Shown piece by piece: positions 26,304 to 36,200 of a DNA stretch of 64,000 bases. The notes below the pieces were generated by a model that was given only the letters and a program-made list of their open reading frames with translations, ran no database searches and was not told where the DNA came from. Every line of letters starts with the position of its first letter. Positions within the stretch are counted from its first letter, which is position 1. Position numbers and translations under genes: made by a program. Origin of the DNA: Streptomyces sp. NBC_01351 (GTDB taxonomy: Bacteria > Actinomycetota > Actinomycetes > Streptomycetales > Streptomycetaceae); the NCBI RefSeq assembly GCF_036237315.1, contig NZ_CP108357.1, positions 1 through 64,000 of the forward strand, written 5' to 3'.

Positions 26304-26423
26304 AGCTCTCCGGCCTGCACCGGCGGCTGCTGGAAGCCGTCAGCCGGCCTGCGTAACGTTGGCGGTGAGCATCACGCGCCCATTCCCCGCCGGTGATGGG
26401 AAGCGGCGGACTAAGCTTCCTCC

Positions 26424-26726
26424 ATGTTGCTGAACCCAAAGGACCGGATCCTGACGACGGCCCGATTGCGCTTCGACTGGCCTGCCACCGAGCGAGGCAA
26501 CGGGGAGGCGAACGTCTTCGACCGTGAATCGGGCGCGCGTCTAGGCGCAGTGAAATACACCCAGATGTCGCGATACACGCCGAAGGGCGAGTCGACTTGG
26601 GGACTCCTGGCCCGGAGCGCGGCAAACGAATACGGTGGAACGCCGAGGCGCGGTGAGTATCGACGCGTGATGTTGTGCGAGTCGGTGAGCCAGGCCGAGA
26701 GCTGGCTTCTTGCCGAGTGGGCATGA
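26424..26726 (+). CDS. Hypothetical protein, 100 aa
   Basis: Soluble protein with an alternating pattern suggesting a beta sheet (ILTTARLRFDWPATERGNGE, ANVFDRESGARLGAVKYTQM) and a C-terminal helix (CESVSQAESWLLAEWA). The start is ATG 26424. No family recognised. The decayed gene that follows overlaps its end. Confidence 0.55.
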   Translation: MLLNPKDRILTTARLRFDWPATERGNGEANVFDRESGARLGAVKYTQMSRYTPKGESTWGLLARSAANEYGGTPRRGEYRRVMLCESVSQAESWLLAEWA

Positions 26727-27128
26727 GGATCGGTTGCTGGACGCCCTCTCTCGATGGGCAGTCAGCACCGTGGACCTGAGCGCCAACGGCGAACCCGTCA
26801 TCGTGCAGGACGAGAGGTTGACGTCGGCATCCACCTTCAGCAGGGCACCCTCACCCTCACCCAGAACGGCAAGGACTTCGAGGCGTACCACGCTTCGGTG
26901 GAGTTCGTTGCTGTCCACGAGGAACCGTGGACAGTGGAACAGGTCAAGTTCTCGGCCAAGGGGTCGGACGGAAAGCCCGTGGGGTTGACTGTTGATCTGC
27001 TTAACGAGGCGTGCAACGGTCCCAGGGCTGGCGTTCCCGCCGCGATCTGGAAGGTCGTGGCGCTCGCCGCGACCTCCGCCGGAGACGTCGGCATCACCTA
27101 CGCGACCCCTGACCCGAGTCCGATGTAG
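26710..27128 (+). pseudogene. Hypothetical protein gene with a dinucleotide frameshift
   Basis: The upstream part reads STVDLSANGEPVIVQDE in one frame and then loses sense. The downstream part reads VDVGIHLQQGTLTLTQNGKD in another frame and runs to 27128 (EFVAVHEEPWTVEQVKFSAK, GLTVDLLNEACNG, AATSAGDVGITYATPDPSPM). Removing one AG from GAGAG at 26812-26816 joins them as VQDEVDVGIHL. The product would be a small beta-rich protein. No family recognised. Confidence 0.55.
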
Positions 27129-27174
27129 CTGCCCTGCTCGGACGGGTCATCAGACCCCCTGCGAAACTGCAGCG

Positions 27175-27357
27175 ATGAGCACCATGCGCCGCCCGCTCGG
27201 GCACGGACCGGATCCCGTTGTCGAGGACCAGGAGCCGCGTACGGTGCGGGGCCGTACCGCTGCGGAGCGGGCCGCTGAGGACACTGAGCCGCTCCTGCCG
27301 CGTACCGCGGGCGGCATGGCGGCCCGTCGGGCGCTGGGGGCCGGCCCCCGAACCTGA
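27175..27357 (+). CDS. Possible small Arg/Pro-rich protein, 60 aa
   Basis: The frame ATG 27175 reads MSTMRRPLGHGPDPVVEDQE and ends ARRALGAGPRT. There is no clear ribosome site and no family resemblance. The composition is charged and low in hydrophobics. It may be a disordered small protein or a chance frame. The following 27358-27524 has nothing convincing. Confidence 0.25.
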   Translation: MSTMRRPLGHGPDPVVEDQEPRTVRGRTAAERAAEDTEPLLPRTAGGMAARRALGAGPRT

Positions 27358-27524
27358 GATCCGGTCCGGAGGCCAACCTCTTCTTCGAGGGCCGCTGTCT
27401 GGGCCCCTTCGGCGCCTGCTCTTGGGCCAGCGTGCCGTTGGCGGCCGTGAGGGGCTGCTGTCGGACCACCTTCGGCTTCGGCTGCCCGATTACGGTGCAG
27501 GCCGGCGTCTCTGCTCCGCGTCCC

Positions 27525-28946
27525 TCAACGTCGGCTCGGCACTTGTTGGAGGAGCTCCAGGCGTCGCTGGGCCAGTTTCAGATGCCGGGGATCGAGGGTC
27601 GGCAGCGTGCGCAGGAGGCGGACGAGGGCCGGCCCGGTCTCGGTGGCTGCGTCGGTATCCGTCAGCTGGGTCCAGCAGTAGAGGGCGCCGGCGGCCGCCG
27701 CGCGTACTTCAGGTGCGTGGGGGGACTGACTGGTGAGGCGGATCCGACAGGCACTGGTCCACAGCTGGGTGGCGAGCCCGAAGTTGCCCGCCATTCTGGC
27801 AAGGTCTGCCCGGATCTCCAGCCAGCCGGTCGCTTCCGCAGAGGCGTACCCCGCTCTCTGCACCTCGTACTCTTCCCACGCGGAGGCGAGTGCGGCTGCC
27901 TCGGTGTGCCGGCCGGAAGTGGCCAGGGCATGGATGTGCGGCCGCGGGTCCCGGGCCGAATCACCGGCTACTGCCAGCTGCTGAGGGACCGCCACGTGCT
28001 GAGCCACGGACGAGTGCACGGCCCCGGCAGGGACAGTCTGGCCCGGCAGGACCTGGCCGTGCTGACCATCAACCGCGCCGCCTGGCCGGGGTGCGAAGCC
28101 GAAGCCCCGAGCATACGAATGCTCCATCGAAGGCTCGGCTGGCGCGGGACCTGGGCTCTGCAGATGCGGCGGAACTGCATGGCCGTCCCCGGAACGCGGG
28201 CCATTGCCGTAGGACGAGGCCAGCCCCGGAGCGGCTGACGCGCCGAGTTCCCGTGCTGTCGGCAGGACGAGGGCGCCCGGCGCCAGGGCCGCGGTTCCTG
28301 CCGCGAGAGCGTGCAAGTGCAGGTTGGCGGGGCGGGAGTGGCTGTTGCGTAGCTGGTCGATCCAGTGTCGCGTGTAGCTGCTCACGGTGTCCCCGCCTGC
28401 GGCAAAGCCGGGCGGGGACACCACCCCGTACACCTCGACGGACGAAGATGCGGGCAGGCGTCCATGCTCCTGCAGAACGGGCCATGCCGCCTTGTCCGCG
28501 ACCAGATCGAGCAGCACGGTCGTCAACCCTGCCGGACGGGCCTTCAGCTCCTTGCCCAGCCACTCCCAGGGCAGTGCCGTGTAGCGGACCGAAGCGGCCG
28601 TCGTCCCGGCCAGAGCGAGGTGCAGCCGGCTGCTGCGACGGTCGACGGTAAGACGGCCCGAAAGATAGACCAGCAGCGGGCCCGCTGTAGCCGCAGCTGC
28701 ACGCAGGCGTGTCAGCACCAAGTTCGGATCCCGGACCCCGTCGAGATACGTCGTGTCGCACGGAACGTCGCTCCGCAACAGCAGCGACGCCGGCACCACC
28801 CCAAGTGCGGCCAGGTTGGCACTCGGTGCGACCTGAACGGTACGGCGACGCACCGCGGCACTCCCCGCTATGAGAAGGACATGCCCCCGCTGCTCCAGAC
28901 CGAAGTTCTGCATGAACAGACCGTACTCACCCCGCGCGGACCGCAC
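27525..28946 (-). CDS. Caspase-like-fold hypothetical protein with TPR-like C-terminus
   Basis: The 473-residue protein starts with HVLLIAGSAAVRRRTVQVAP, continues with DVPCDTTYLDGVRDPNLVLT and GPLLVYLSGRLTVDRRSSRL, then TTVLLDLVADKAAW. This is the strand order of caspase/CHAT-type folds, but the usual SGHG catalytic His region reads YLSGRL and I see no matching Cys, so it looks inactive. A low-complexity linker (residues ~235-335) precedes a helical C-terminus (HIHALATSGRHTEAAALASA, RTLPTLDPRHLKLAQRRLEL) resembling TPRs. I cannot name the family. It lies alone. Confidence 0.6.
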   Translation of the reverse strand: MRSARGEYGLFMQNFGLEQRGHVLLIAGSAAVRRRTVQVAPSANLAALGVVPASLLLRSDVPCDTTYLDGVRDPNLVLTRLRAAAATAGPLLVYLSGRLTVDRRSSRLHLALAGTTAASVRYTALPWEWLGKELKARPAGLTTVLLDLVADKAAWPVLQEHGRLPASSSVEVYGVVSPPGFAAGGDTVSSYTRHWIDQLRNSHSRPANLHLHALAAGTAALAPGALVLPTARELGASAAPGLASSYGNGPRSGDGHAVPPHLQSPGPAPAEPSMEHSYARGFGFAPRPGGAVDGQHGQVLPGQTVPAGAVHSSVAQHVAVPQQLAVAGDSARDPRPHIHALATSGRHTEAAALASAWEEYEVQRAGYASAEATGWLEIRADLARMAGNFGLATQLWTSACRIRLTSQSPHAPEVRAAAAGALYCWTQLTDTDAATETGPALVRLLRTLPTLDPRHLKLAQRRLELLQQVPSRR

Positions 28947-29359
28947 GGCTCCGCCTTCCTCGGGGGGCCCTGACGGTTCGAAACGGCTTGGTGGTCATGG
29001 CGCGGCTCGGGGTCTGTCGTTATGAGGTAGTCGGCACGTGCGCTCGCTGTGTCACCGCAGTAGCGCGTCGCCGTCGTTGACCCTGTCCACGCTCCCCGGT
29101 TTGCTGCAGAGCATGGCAACAGCTTCTCGGCGCGCACCAACGGTGGTGCACGGGTTAGGGCGTTCAGGCGGTGGCGGCGAGGAAGACTCGGACGGCGGGG
29201 ATAAGTGCGGCGCAGGTGAGCTGGGTGCGGAGGTCCTTGAGGGTGCTGGTGCCGCGTGCTGAGGAAAGCCGCCCCTGCGTTCGAAGAACATGTCCGCTCC
29301 GCCTGGCGCGGACGGGTCCACGCCAGACGGGATCACCTCCACACCCAGCCCTGACCCCG
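28947..29359. other. Intergenic region with a gene 3' remnant
   Basis: About 410 bases. On the minus strand, 29164-29260 reads LKDLRTQLTCAALIPAVRVF before a stop. This looks like the C-terminus of a lost protein, with no upstream body. The rest has no gene-like frame. Confidence 0.3.
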
Positions 29360-29413
29360 TACGTGCGATGGCCCCCGAACCAGAGGGTCCCGGTTCGCGG
29401 GCCATCGCACGTA
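29360..29413. terminator. Near-perfect 22-bp inverted repeat
   Basis: The arms at 29360-29381 (beginning TACGTGCGATGGCCC) and 29392-29413 (ending GGGCCATCGCACGTA) pair over 22 positions with one mismatch around a 10-nt loop. It lies just downstream of the broken small membrane-protein gene on the minus strand, like the inverted repeats at 32029 and 44196. Confidence 0.8.
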
Positions 29414-29460
29414 CTCCCGGGGCGACTCCCGACGGGGCGCGGCGCGCGCCCGAGGCCACC

Positions 29461-29624
29461 TCCTGGAGGAGGCGATGACCGCGACGAGGACACCGGCGAT
29501 GGTGAAGACGACCGTGAGGCCCGCGGCAGCGACGGTCAACGGCATGGCGAGGGCAGGGTGCCCGATCGTCACATAGAGAAGACCGGCGCCGATGATGAAG
29601 GGCGGCTGCCCCTCGCCCCGGCAC
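29461..29624 (-). pseudogene. Broken copy 1 of the small membrane protein
   Basis: The minus frame reads IGAGLLYVTIGHPALAMPLT then VAAAGLTVVFTIAGVLVAVI and runs on past the expected ASRR end. It matches the intact gene at 44296-44568 over its C-terminal ~45 residues. The Pro/Gln-rich N-terminus and first hydrophobic run are gone, and there is no start. See the repeat finding. Confidence 0.75.
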
Positions 29625-29672
29625 GCCGGGGTAAGGGGCGGGCCCGATCCACGTCTCGTCGATCTTCGGGGG

Positions 29673-31793
29673 TTACGGGCAGCTGATGCGGATGTCGGCC
29701 TGGTCGGTGGTGCAGGTGTCGATGCCGGTGCCGCCGTCCGCGGTGTCGTTGCCGGTGACGCCGTCGGTGGTGGTGAGGGTGTCGTTGCCGCTGCCGCCGA
29801 TGAGCATGTCATTGCCGGGGCCGCCGGTCAGGGTGTCGTTGCCGTTGCCGCCGATGAGGGTGTCGTTGCCGGGGCCGCCGTCCACGGTGTCGGTGCCGTT
29901 GCTGCTGTCGATCGCGTCGTTTCCGGATCCGCTGTAGATGACGTCGTTGCCGTTGCCCCCGTTGATGACGTCGTTGCCGCCGAGGCCGCAGATCACGTCG
30001 TCGCCACCTGTGCCAGCGATGGTGTTGGAAGTACTGGTGTCGAGGATGGTGCAGCCGTGGGCGTTGTCCACGGTGGTGTTGGCCGTCGCGGTGTTGTTGT
30101 CGGACGCGGGGTCGGTTTCGGCGGAGCTGGTCGTGGCCGTGTCGGACAGGGTTCCCGCGGCCGTGGGTTCGACGACGACGGTCACGGTGGCGGTGGCGCC
30201 GGGGGGTAGGGAGCCGAGCGTGCAGGTGGCGCTGGTGGCGCTGGTGGCGGTGGTGGTGCAGCTTCCCTGGCTGGGTGTCACCGAGACCACCGTGCCGGGG
30301 CCGGTCACGGTGTCGGACAGCGTGACGTCGGTGGCCCTGACGGTGGCGTTGGTGTTGGTTACGGTCAGGGTGTAAGAAGCCTGGTCGCCCAGGCTGATGG
30401 TGGCGGGCCCGGCTTTCGTGACGGACAGGTCCACCTCGGCCGGGGCGGCATGGAAGCGGGCGAGCGCGAAGTCGCTGCCGTCGGCCGCGAAGGTGTAGCC
30501 GACGACGACGATCCTGCCGTCGTCCTGCACCGCCATCTGGGTGGCTGCGGCACGTGTGCCGAAGTCGGCCACTGCCTTGCCGCCGGTGCCGAAGGAAGTG
30601 TCCATGCCGCCGTTGGTGGTGTAGCGGACGAGCGCGAAGTCGAGGGAGCCCCCTGCTCTGGTGAAGCCGGCGGCGAGGATCTTGCCGTCGGCCTGCACAG
30701 CTACACCTCCTTGTGCTCCATCGCCATCGCCATCGCCGAAGTCGGTGGTCACCTTGCCGTCGCCGTCGAAGGTGGCATCGAGGCCACCGCCGGTGGTGTA
30801 GCGGGCCAGCGCGAAGTCGGTGCCGTCGGCCGTGTCCGTGAAGCGGGAGCCCCCGACAACGATCTTCCCGTCGGCCTGCACCGCCAGGCCGTTGGGCCGC
30901 TCGTCGGAACCGAAGTCGGTGGTGGCCTTGCCGTCGCCGTCGAAGGTGACATCGGGGCTGCCGTCGCGGTTGTAGCGGGCCACCGCGAAATCGTCGCTGC
31001 CGCCTACGCCGGCGGTGGTGTAGCCGGCGGCGAGGATCTTGCCGTCGGCCTGCAAGGCCCCTCCGTCAGCCAGACCGAAGCCTCCGAAGGCGGTGGTGGC
31101 CTTGCCGTCGCCGTCGAAGGAGGTATCCAGACGGCCGTCCGTTTCGAAGCGGGCCAGCATGAACTCGGCATCGCTCCCCTCGTCGCCGAAGCCGATCGTG
31201 AGGATCTTCCCGTCGTCTTGCACCAGCACTTTGTGTGCCCCGTCGTGGCCACCGAGGTCGGTGGTGACCTTGCCTCCGGTGCCGAAGGAGGTGTCCAGGC
31301 TGCCGTCGGCGTTGTAGCGGGCCAGCTGAGTGTCGTCGGCGAGGTTGTTGGTGAATGAGAAGCCAGCCGTGATGATCTTTCCGTCGGCCTGTACCGCCAC
31401 CGAGATGGCGTTGTCACCACCACCGCTGAAGTCGGTGGTCACCTTGCCGTCGCCGTCGAAGGTGGCATCGGGGCTGCCGTCGTGGTTGTAGCGGGCCAGT
31501 GCAAAGTCGGTGGTCTCGTCCAGGCCGCGGTGGCCGGCTACCACGAGCTTGCCATCAGCCTGAACTGCCACGGCGTTAGCCAGATCGAAGCCGCCGAAAT
31601 CGGTGGTCACCTTGCCGCCCATACCGAAGCCTGGGTCTAGATCACCGGATGCCGCCAGAGCGGCGCCGGGCGGGGACACGACGAACGCCAGGCTGACAGC
31701 GGCCAGCACGCCAGTGCGGAGGACCGCCTGCGGACGCCACCGTCCCCAGGCCTGGCCCCACCGTCGTCCCCGACCAAGAACCGACACAGACAT
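29673..31793 (-). CDS. Secreted delta-60 beta-propeller / DUF11 / RTX-repeat protein
   Basis: The 706-residue protein has a long twin-Arg-like signal peptide ([20 protein letters not shown], cut near ALAA at residue ~48). It is followed by about eight delta-60 (DUF5122) repeats of the form [11 protein letters not shown]...VQADGKIxxAG (residues ~50-455). Then comes a DUF11-type domain ([20 protein letters not shown], ~460-580). The C-terminus has Ca-binding RTX nonapeptides (GGNGNDxI, GGPGNDTL, ~595-690) and ends with Cys pairs. It is probably a calcium-stabilised extracellular or surface protein. ATG 31793 is used because it lies at the signal peptide after GGAG. The longer frame to 31886 adds unlikely sequence. 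Confidence 0.88.
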   Translation of the reverse strand: MSVSVLGRGRRWGQAWGRWRPQAVLRTGVLAAVSLAFVVSPPGAALAASGDLDPGFGMGGKVTTDFGGFDLANAVAVQADGKLVVAGHRGLDETTDFALARYNHDGSPDATFDGDGKVTTDFSGGGDNAISVAVQADGKIITAGFSFTNNLADDTQLARYNADGSLDTSFGTGGKVTTDLGGHDGAHKVLVQDDGKILTIGFGDEGSDAEFMLARFETDGRLDTSFDGDGKATTAFGGFGLADGGALQADGKILAAGYTTAGVGGSDDFAVARYNRDGSPDVTFDGDGKATTDFGSDERPNGLAVQADGKIVVGGSRFTDTADGTDFALARYTTGGGLDATFDGDGKVTTDFGDGDGDGAQGGVAVQADGKILAAGFTRAGGSLDFALVRYTTNGGMDTSFGTGGKAVADFGTRAAATQMAVQDDGRIVVVGYTFAADGSDFALARFHAAPAEVDLSVTKAGPATISLGDQASYTLTVTNTNATVRATDVTLSDTVTGPGTVVSVTPSQGSCTTTATSATSATCTLGSLPPGATATVTVVVEPTAAGTLSDTATTSSAETDPASDNNTATANTTVDNAHGCTILDTSTSNTIAGTGGDDVICGLGGNDVINGGNGNDVIYSGSGNDAIDSSNGTDTVDGGPGNDTLIGGNGNDTLTGGPGNDMLIGGSGNDTLTTTDGVTGNDTADGGTGIDTCTTDQADIRISCP

Positions 31794-32028
31794 GGTGTCC
31801 ACTCCGCCTCTCCTACCGATACCCGTTACCGCGCTGAACGCGCGCCGTCGTTGGCAGCGCGCCAACCACGACTTCCGGTTCGGCATCGCCGGAGCGGAGC
31901 CCGCCGGAAGGTGCTGGTCGGCACACAGCTTCGGGTTGTTGCTCTCAGCGCAGCTCCCTGCCCGCTGTGCACTGCGCCCACTGGCGGGACGGAATCACTC
32001 CCACGAGTACCGGTGGGCCGGGCACAGC
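31794..32028. other. Intergenic region upstream of the delta-60 protein
   Basis: This gap should hold the promoter for the minus-strand gene. No gene is apparent in it. Confidence 0.35.
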
Positions 32029-32062
32029 AGGGGGAGTCACCCAAATCTGGGTGACTCCCCCT
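32029..32062. terminator. Perfect 15-bp inverted repeat
   Basis: AGGGGGAGTCACCCA, loop AATC, TGGGTGACTCCCCCT. Both arms are exact. It lies just 3' (minus strand) of broken copy 2 of the small membrane protein, as at the other two copies. Confidence 0.85.
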
Positions 32063-32089
32063 GGAGAGATCTCGCCTGCGGTAGCGGGT

Positions 32090-32245
32090 TACCGCCTGGA
32101 AGCCGCGACGAACGCGGCGATGACACCGGCGATGGTGAAGACGATTGTGACGCCTGCGGCCGCGACGGTCAGCGGCATGGCGAGCGAGGGGTGCGCGATC
32201 GTCACGTAGAGAAGGCCGGCTCCGATGACGAGGACGAGGCGCTGG
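32090..32245 (-). pseudogene. Broken copy 2 of the small membrane protein
   Basis: The minus frame reads VIGAGLLYVTIAHPSLAMPL then TVAAAGVTIVFTIAGVIAAF and VAASR. This is very close to the intact protein at 44296-44568. The N-terminal half is missing, and the upstream DNA instead encodes a PIN-domain-like fragment in other frames. Confidence 0.75.
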
Positions 32246-32525
32246 GTGAGCGCCCGCGCCGGGGGTCGCCCGTTCGGCGGCGAGTACAGACAGAGCCGGG
32301 ATCAGGACGCGACCGGTGCCCCGCGAGGGTTCGATGTAGAGGCTGGTGAAGAACGGGTCCGCCTGGTACAGGGCGACCAGGGTGGTGTGGTCGAAGACTG
32401 CCGTCCGGCTCACGCGGGGCGGGTACTCCAGCCACACGGGGCGGGCCTTGCGGAAGATTGCGAAGCCATGGGTCAGTGGCCTCCGCCAGCAACTGGTTCA
32501 CGTCCCACGCCGTGGTCACCACGAC
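32246..32525 (-). pseudogene. Fragment of a PIN-domain toxin-like gene
   Basis: Two minus frames together read VTTAWDVNQLLAEATDPWLR and then PPRVSRTAVFDHTTLVALYQ, ADPFFTSLYIEPSRGTGRVL, IPALSVLAAERA. The 'DHTTLVALYQAD' block is PIN-like (the first acidic residue of the active site), and the frames join only with a frameshift. The 3' part is cut off where the membrane-protein copy begins. Not functional. Confidence 0.5.
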
Positions 32526-32605
32526 GTGGGACGTGGGGTCTGGAGGGTGGCGGCGTCGATAGCGGGGCGCCTGATGAGCGCCCCTCCACCCTCACGCCGT
32601 CTTAG

Positions 32606-33241
32606 CTACCAGGCGAGCGAGACCCGATCTGCCTTCCGCAGGTCGCCTGCCTGGACGGTCAGGTCGAGCCAGCCGTCGAGGGGGAACTCATCCAGTGTTA
32701 TGTAGTACACGTCCCGTCCGCTGGTCGCGGGAGAAAGTGTTCTGACGAACTCCCAGTTTAGCTCCCGGCTCTTGTATGCGGCGGAGACCACCTTCTCGCC
32801 AGTGTCTCCCAACAGGACGACTCGGGCTCCCGCGTTCAGTGCCCCAGGGCCATGGAGCGCGACGACCTTCGAGTCATTCTTCGGTCGTGCGGCATCAGTG
32901 GTCGAGCATTTGATCGTCTGCATGCCGCCAGATAGCGCCGATTCCCAGAGGCAGACATGTCCTTGTAGCGACTCCCAGAGGAAGGCGGTGACTCCAGGCA
33001 GATCGATCCGGCTGATGCCTGCGCTCGTGGGGATTTCCCCCATCCCCTTAGCCTGAGCGATCAGTTCTACCTCCTTCTGTTCCAGGTTCGACGAGCTCGC
33101 CTGTATCTGCGGCGCCGTGCTCGTCGCGGAGACGTTCGGCGCAGTGTGGGCTGCCTGGGGGCCACAGCCCGCAAGGGCGGTGCACGTGGCTGCACCCACC
33201 GCCCACCGAATCGCGGGATGCCTCAGGCCGGTGGTCAGAAT
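32606..33241 (-). CDS. Putative lipoprotein downstream of RHS; candidate immunity protein
   Basis: The mature ~180-residue protein follows a lipobox (TALAGC) and a Ser/Thr-rich linker. Its body contains LPGVTAFLWESLQGHVCLWE, GALNAGARVVLLGDTGEKVV and YYITLDEFPLDGWLDLTVQA. There is no ATG, GTG or TTG between the upstream in-frame stop and GTG 33199, and that GTG gives a signal peptide without positive charge. Reading from ATT 33241 or CTG 33238, 6-9 bases after GGGAG, gives a proper head (TTGLRHPAIRWAVGAAT). This start overlaps the RHS stop (ATTCTGA). Adjacency and coupling to an RHS tip suggest an immunity role, but that is inference. Confidence 0.65.
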   Translation of the reverse strand: MLTTGLRHPAIRWAVGAATCTALAGCGPQAAHTAPNVSATSTAPQIQASSSNLEQKEVELIAQAKGMGEIPTSAGISRIDLPGVTAFLWESLQGHVCLWESALSGGMQTIKCSTTDAARPKNDSKVVALHGPGALNAGARVVLLGDTGEKVVSAAYKSRELNWEFVRTLSPATSGRDVYYITLDEFPLDGWLDLTVQAGDLRKADRVSLAW

Positions 33242-36200
33242 GGTGTGCTCCCTGTCTTGAGGACGGTCGCATTGAGGGCCACCCGGTTAATCGGGATCTC
33301 CGAGTAGGTGACTGGAGTCCACGAAGTGAGGTCGAAGGCGCCCCAGGTCTTGGTACTTGTCCGCCCGTCCGCGTGGTGGTAGGTGGTTGTGTACGTGTCG
33401 ATCACGCCGTGGGGCGACAGCCCGTAGTGCTCCCCGCCCTTCACCTTCATGGGAACCGTCTTGGTCAACGTCGTGCTGCGAGTCTTCGTATCTATGTTCG
33501 TCCAGGTGTAATCTCCGTTGATGCCCAGAGTGGCCGACACTTCCGCCTTTACTTCGGCAACCTTTAGGTCGAAGCCCGCCCCGATCGTCGCCGATACCCC
33601 AGCGGACCAGCCGATCTTGTCCGCGAACTGCTCCGCCGCCGCATACATCGCCTGCTCGCTGTACGCGAAGGTAACGTCCGTATCGTTTGGCGCTACGTCC
33701 AGCATTCCCGCCGTGGTGTAGTCGGTGTAGTACGCGTTTCGCACCCAAAAGGTCTCCGACCACAAGACGTCCTGCCCGCCGGACGGCGCGACCAGACCCT
33801 TCGGCGCCCGGGGCGGCATCGTGGTGCAGCCGTCACAGAAGTGCCGGGGGGCCTTGTTGCGATTTTTCTGCTTTACGTACTCAGGGGCGAGTGTTCCGCG
33901 GCTGTTGTTGACTTCTCGTTCATAGTTCTTTCCGTATCCGGTGGGCTTGGTGCCAGCGTTGGTGCAGGTGTACATGCCACTAGCGCACTCTTCGATGGCT
34001 TTGCCGGTCGGGTCGGATTCGGTGAGGGGGCTGTTGTTTGCGTACTGGTAGGCGTTGTGCTGGCGGGGGTCGTCCACGATCATCAGCGGGTCTACGGAGA
34101 GGAATCGTCCGAGGACAGAATCGTACTCGCGTGCGCCGAGGTGGGTAAGGCCCGTGGTCTTGTCCTGGGTTCCTCCAACGAAGCCGCGTTCGCCGGGCCA
34201 GGCTGCTGGTGCCGTGCCGCGGTCCTCGCCGAACGGCTTGGTGGTGCGGCGCTGGACTTGGAGGGTGGTGGCGTCGATGGCGGTGGTGCCGGTGTTGTGG
34301 TGGTCGGCGGCGACGTAGGTGAGCTTGCCGTCGGAGGTCCGGACGATGGTGGTGCCGCCGGGGGTGGAGTAGTAGCGGGTGCCGGTGACGGTGTTGGCCG
34401 TGGTGTTGAGGGTGAGCTCGGTCGAGCCGAGGTAGAGGGTGGTCTTGCCGGGGTCCTTGCGGAGCAGGCGGTTGCCGGCCGCGTCGTAGGCGTATGTGGA
34501 GGTGCCCGCTGGGGTGGTGGCTGAGGCGAGTTTGCCCTCAGGGGTCCAGGTCAGGGTCTGTGTTGATCCCGGGGCGTTGGGACGGGTGAGTGTGTTGCCC
34601 GTGTCGTCGTACGTGATGGCGCTCGTGACTTCCGGTGCGCTGCCCGTCTTGTTGGTGGTGGAGGTCGGGGCGTGGGGGCGCGGGGAGCCCGGGGCCGGGT
34701 AGGTGTGGGTGGTGGTGACGGTCTTGGCGGCGTCACCAGCCGGGTCGTGGTCCGTGGAGGAGGTCCGATTGCCGGTCACGTCGTACGTGAAGGACTGGCG
34801 GTACGGCGCCGGGCCTCCGATCTTCCCAGGCTGGGGCGTGAGGTTGGTGCAGTTGCCGATGCCTGGGACTGACGGGCCTGGCTGGGTGGTGGTGGTTCCG
34901 GTGTCGGTCCAGGCCTCGCCCAGGCGGCGGAGGTAGTCGTAGGTGAAGCACTGGGTGTCGCGGGTGGCGCCCTGGGTGTTGGTGACGGAGGTGACGTCGC
35001 CGGCCTGGGTGTAGGTGTAGTCGGTGATGTCGACTGCGGTGGACGCGTCCTGCTTCTTGAACTCGGTGCTCAGCAGCCGGCCGGTGGCCGGGTCGAGCGT
35101 GTTTGTGAAGCTCGCCTGCTTGGGGTCGTCGCCGAAGGTTGTGCGTCGGACCTGGCCGAGTTCGTCGTAGTTGACGTAGTTGACGTAGTTGACGTTGTCC
35201 GAGCCGTAGGAACGGGGCAGGCCACTGGCGAAGCGGCTGGTCCTGAGCCTCTCGAACGGCAGGCCGCCGGCTGCAGGCAGGTTGGTTTGGTACTCCAGTC
35301 CCGTGATGGTGTTATAGGTGGTGCTGGCGGCGTAGGTGCCGGTGAGTGCTCCTTCGCCTTCCGGGACGGTCAGCTTGGTGCCGGTGGGCCGGTAGCCGAT
35401 GTCGTAGCTGGTGGTCTCCCGGCGCCAGGGCTTGCCGTCCACCCAGGTGGTCGAGGCGGTCGGCTGGCCGGGGAGCAGGGTGTCGTACTCGTAGGTCGCC
35501 AGTTCGGGTCCGTCGACCGTGTTCTGGTTGCGGGACGTCGGGCGGCCGAGGGTGTCGTAGCTGGTGAAGACCGTCGTGCCGCGGGCGTCCGTGGTGGACG
35601 CGGGCCGGTCGGCGGCGTCGTATGTGACCGTGGACGTGCCCTTGTCCGGGTCCACCGAGCGGATCTGTCGCCCGTGGAGGTCGTAGTCGTATGTCCAGAT
35701 GTTGCCGGCCGGGTCGGTGATCCGGGTCAGCTTGCCGTCGGTGTTGTAGGCGTAGCGGGTGGTGTCGTACTCCCCTGTGGGCGTGGGGCTCTTGTACTTG
35801 CGCCGCTCGACGGTGCGGCCTTGGGCGTCGGTGAGAACGGAGGTCGCGCTGTCGCCCTTGGGCGGGGTGGTGTCGGTGCGGTCGACTCCGGGGTAGGCGG
35901 TGATGGTGCGCCACTGTTCCTGCGCTTTGGAGGAGAACACGTTGGCGACCGTGCGTCCGAGTCCGTCGTGCAGCGTGGTGTTTGTTGCGGGCACCATGTT
36001 CTCGTCGGCGATGAACCGGGTCTTCACTGGGGCGGAGTCCGCGTTGACGTAGGTGTTGTTGGTCTTGACGGCACGTCCATGGCTGTCGAACCAGGTGTCC
36101 GTGATCAGACGGCGGCCCTCCGCCTCGATCTTCGGGTCTTCCTGAAGTTGTACCTTCTGTCCGAGTCCGTCGAGGATGCTGATGGAGGTGGCGTACAGCC

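Noticed and set aside
29592..31358. Plus-strand frames rich in Val/Ala/Gly opposite the delta-60 gene
   Set aside because: Repetitive antisense of the [10 protein letters not shown] repeats.
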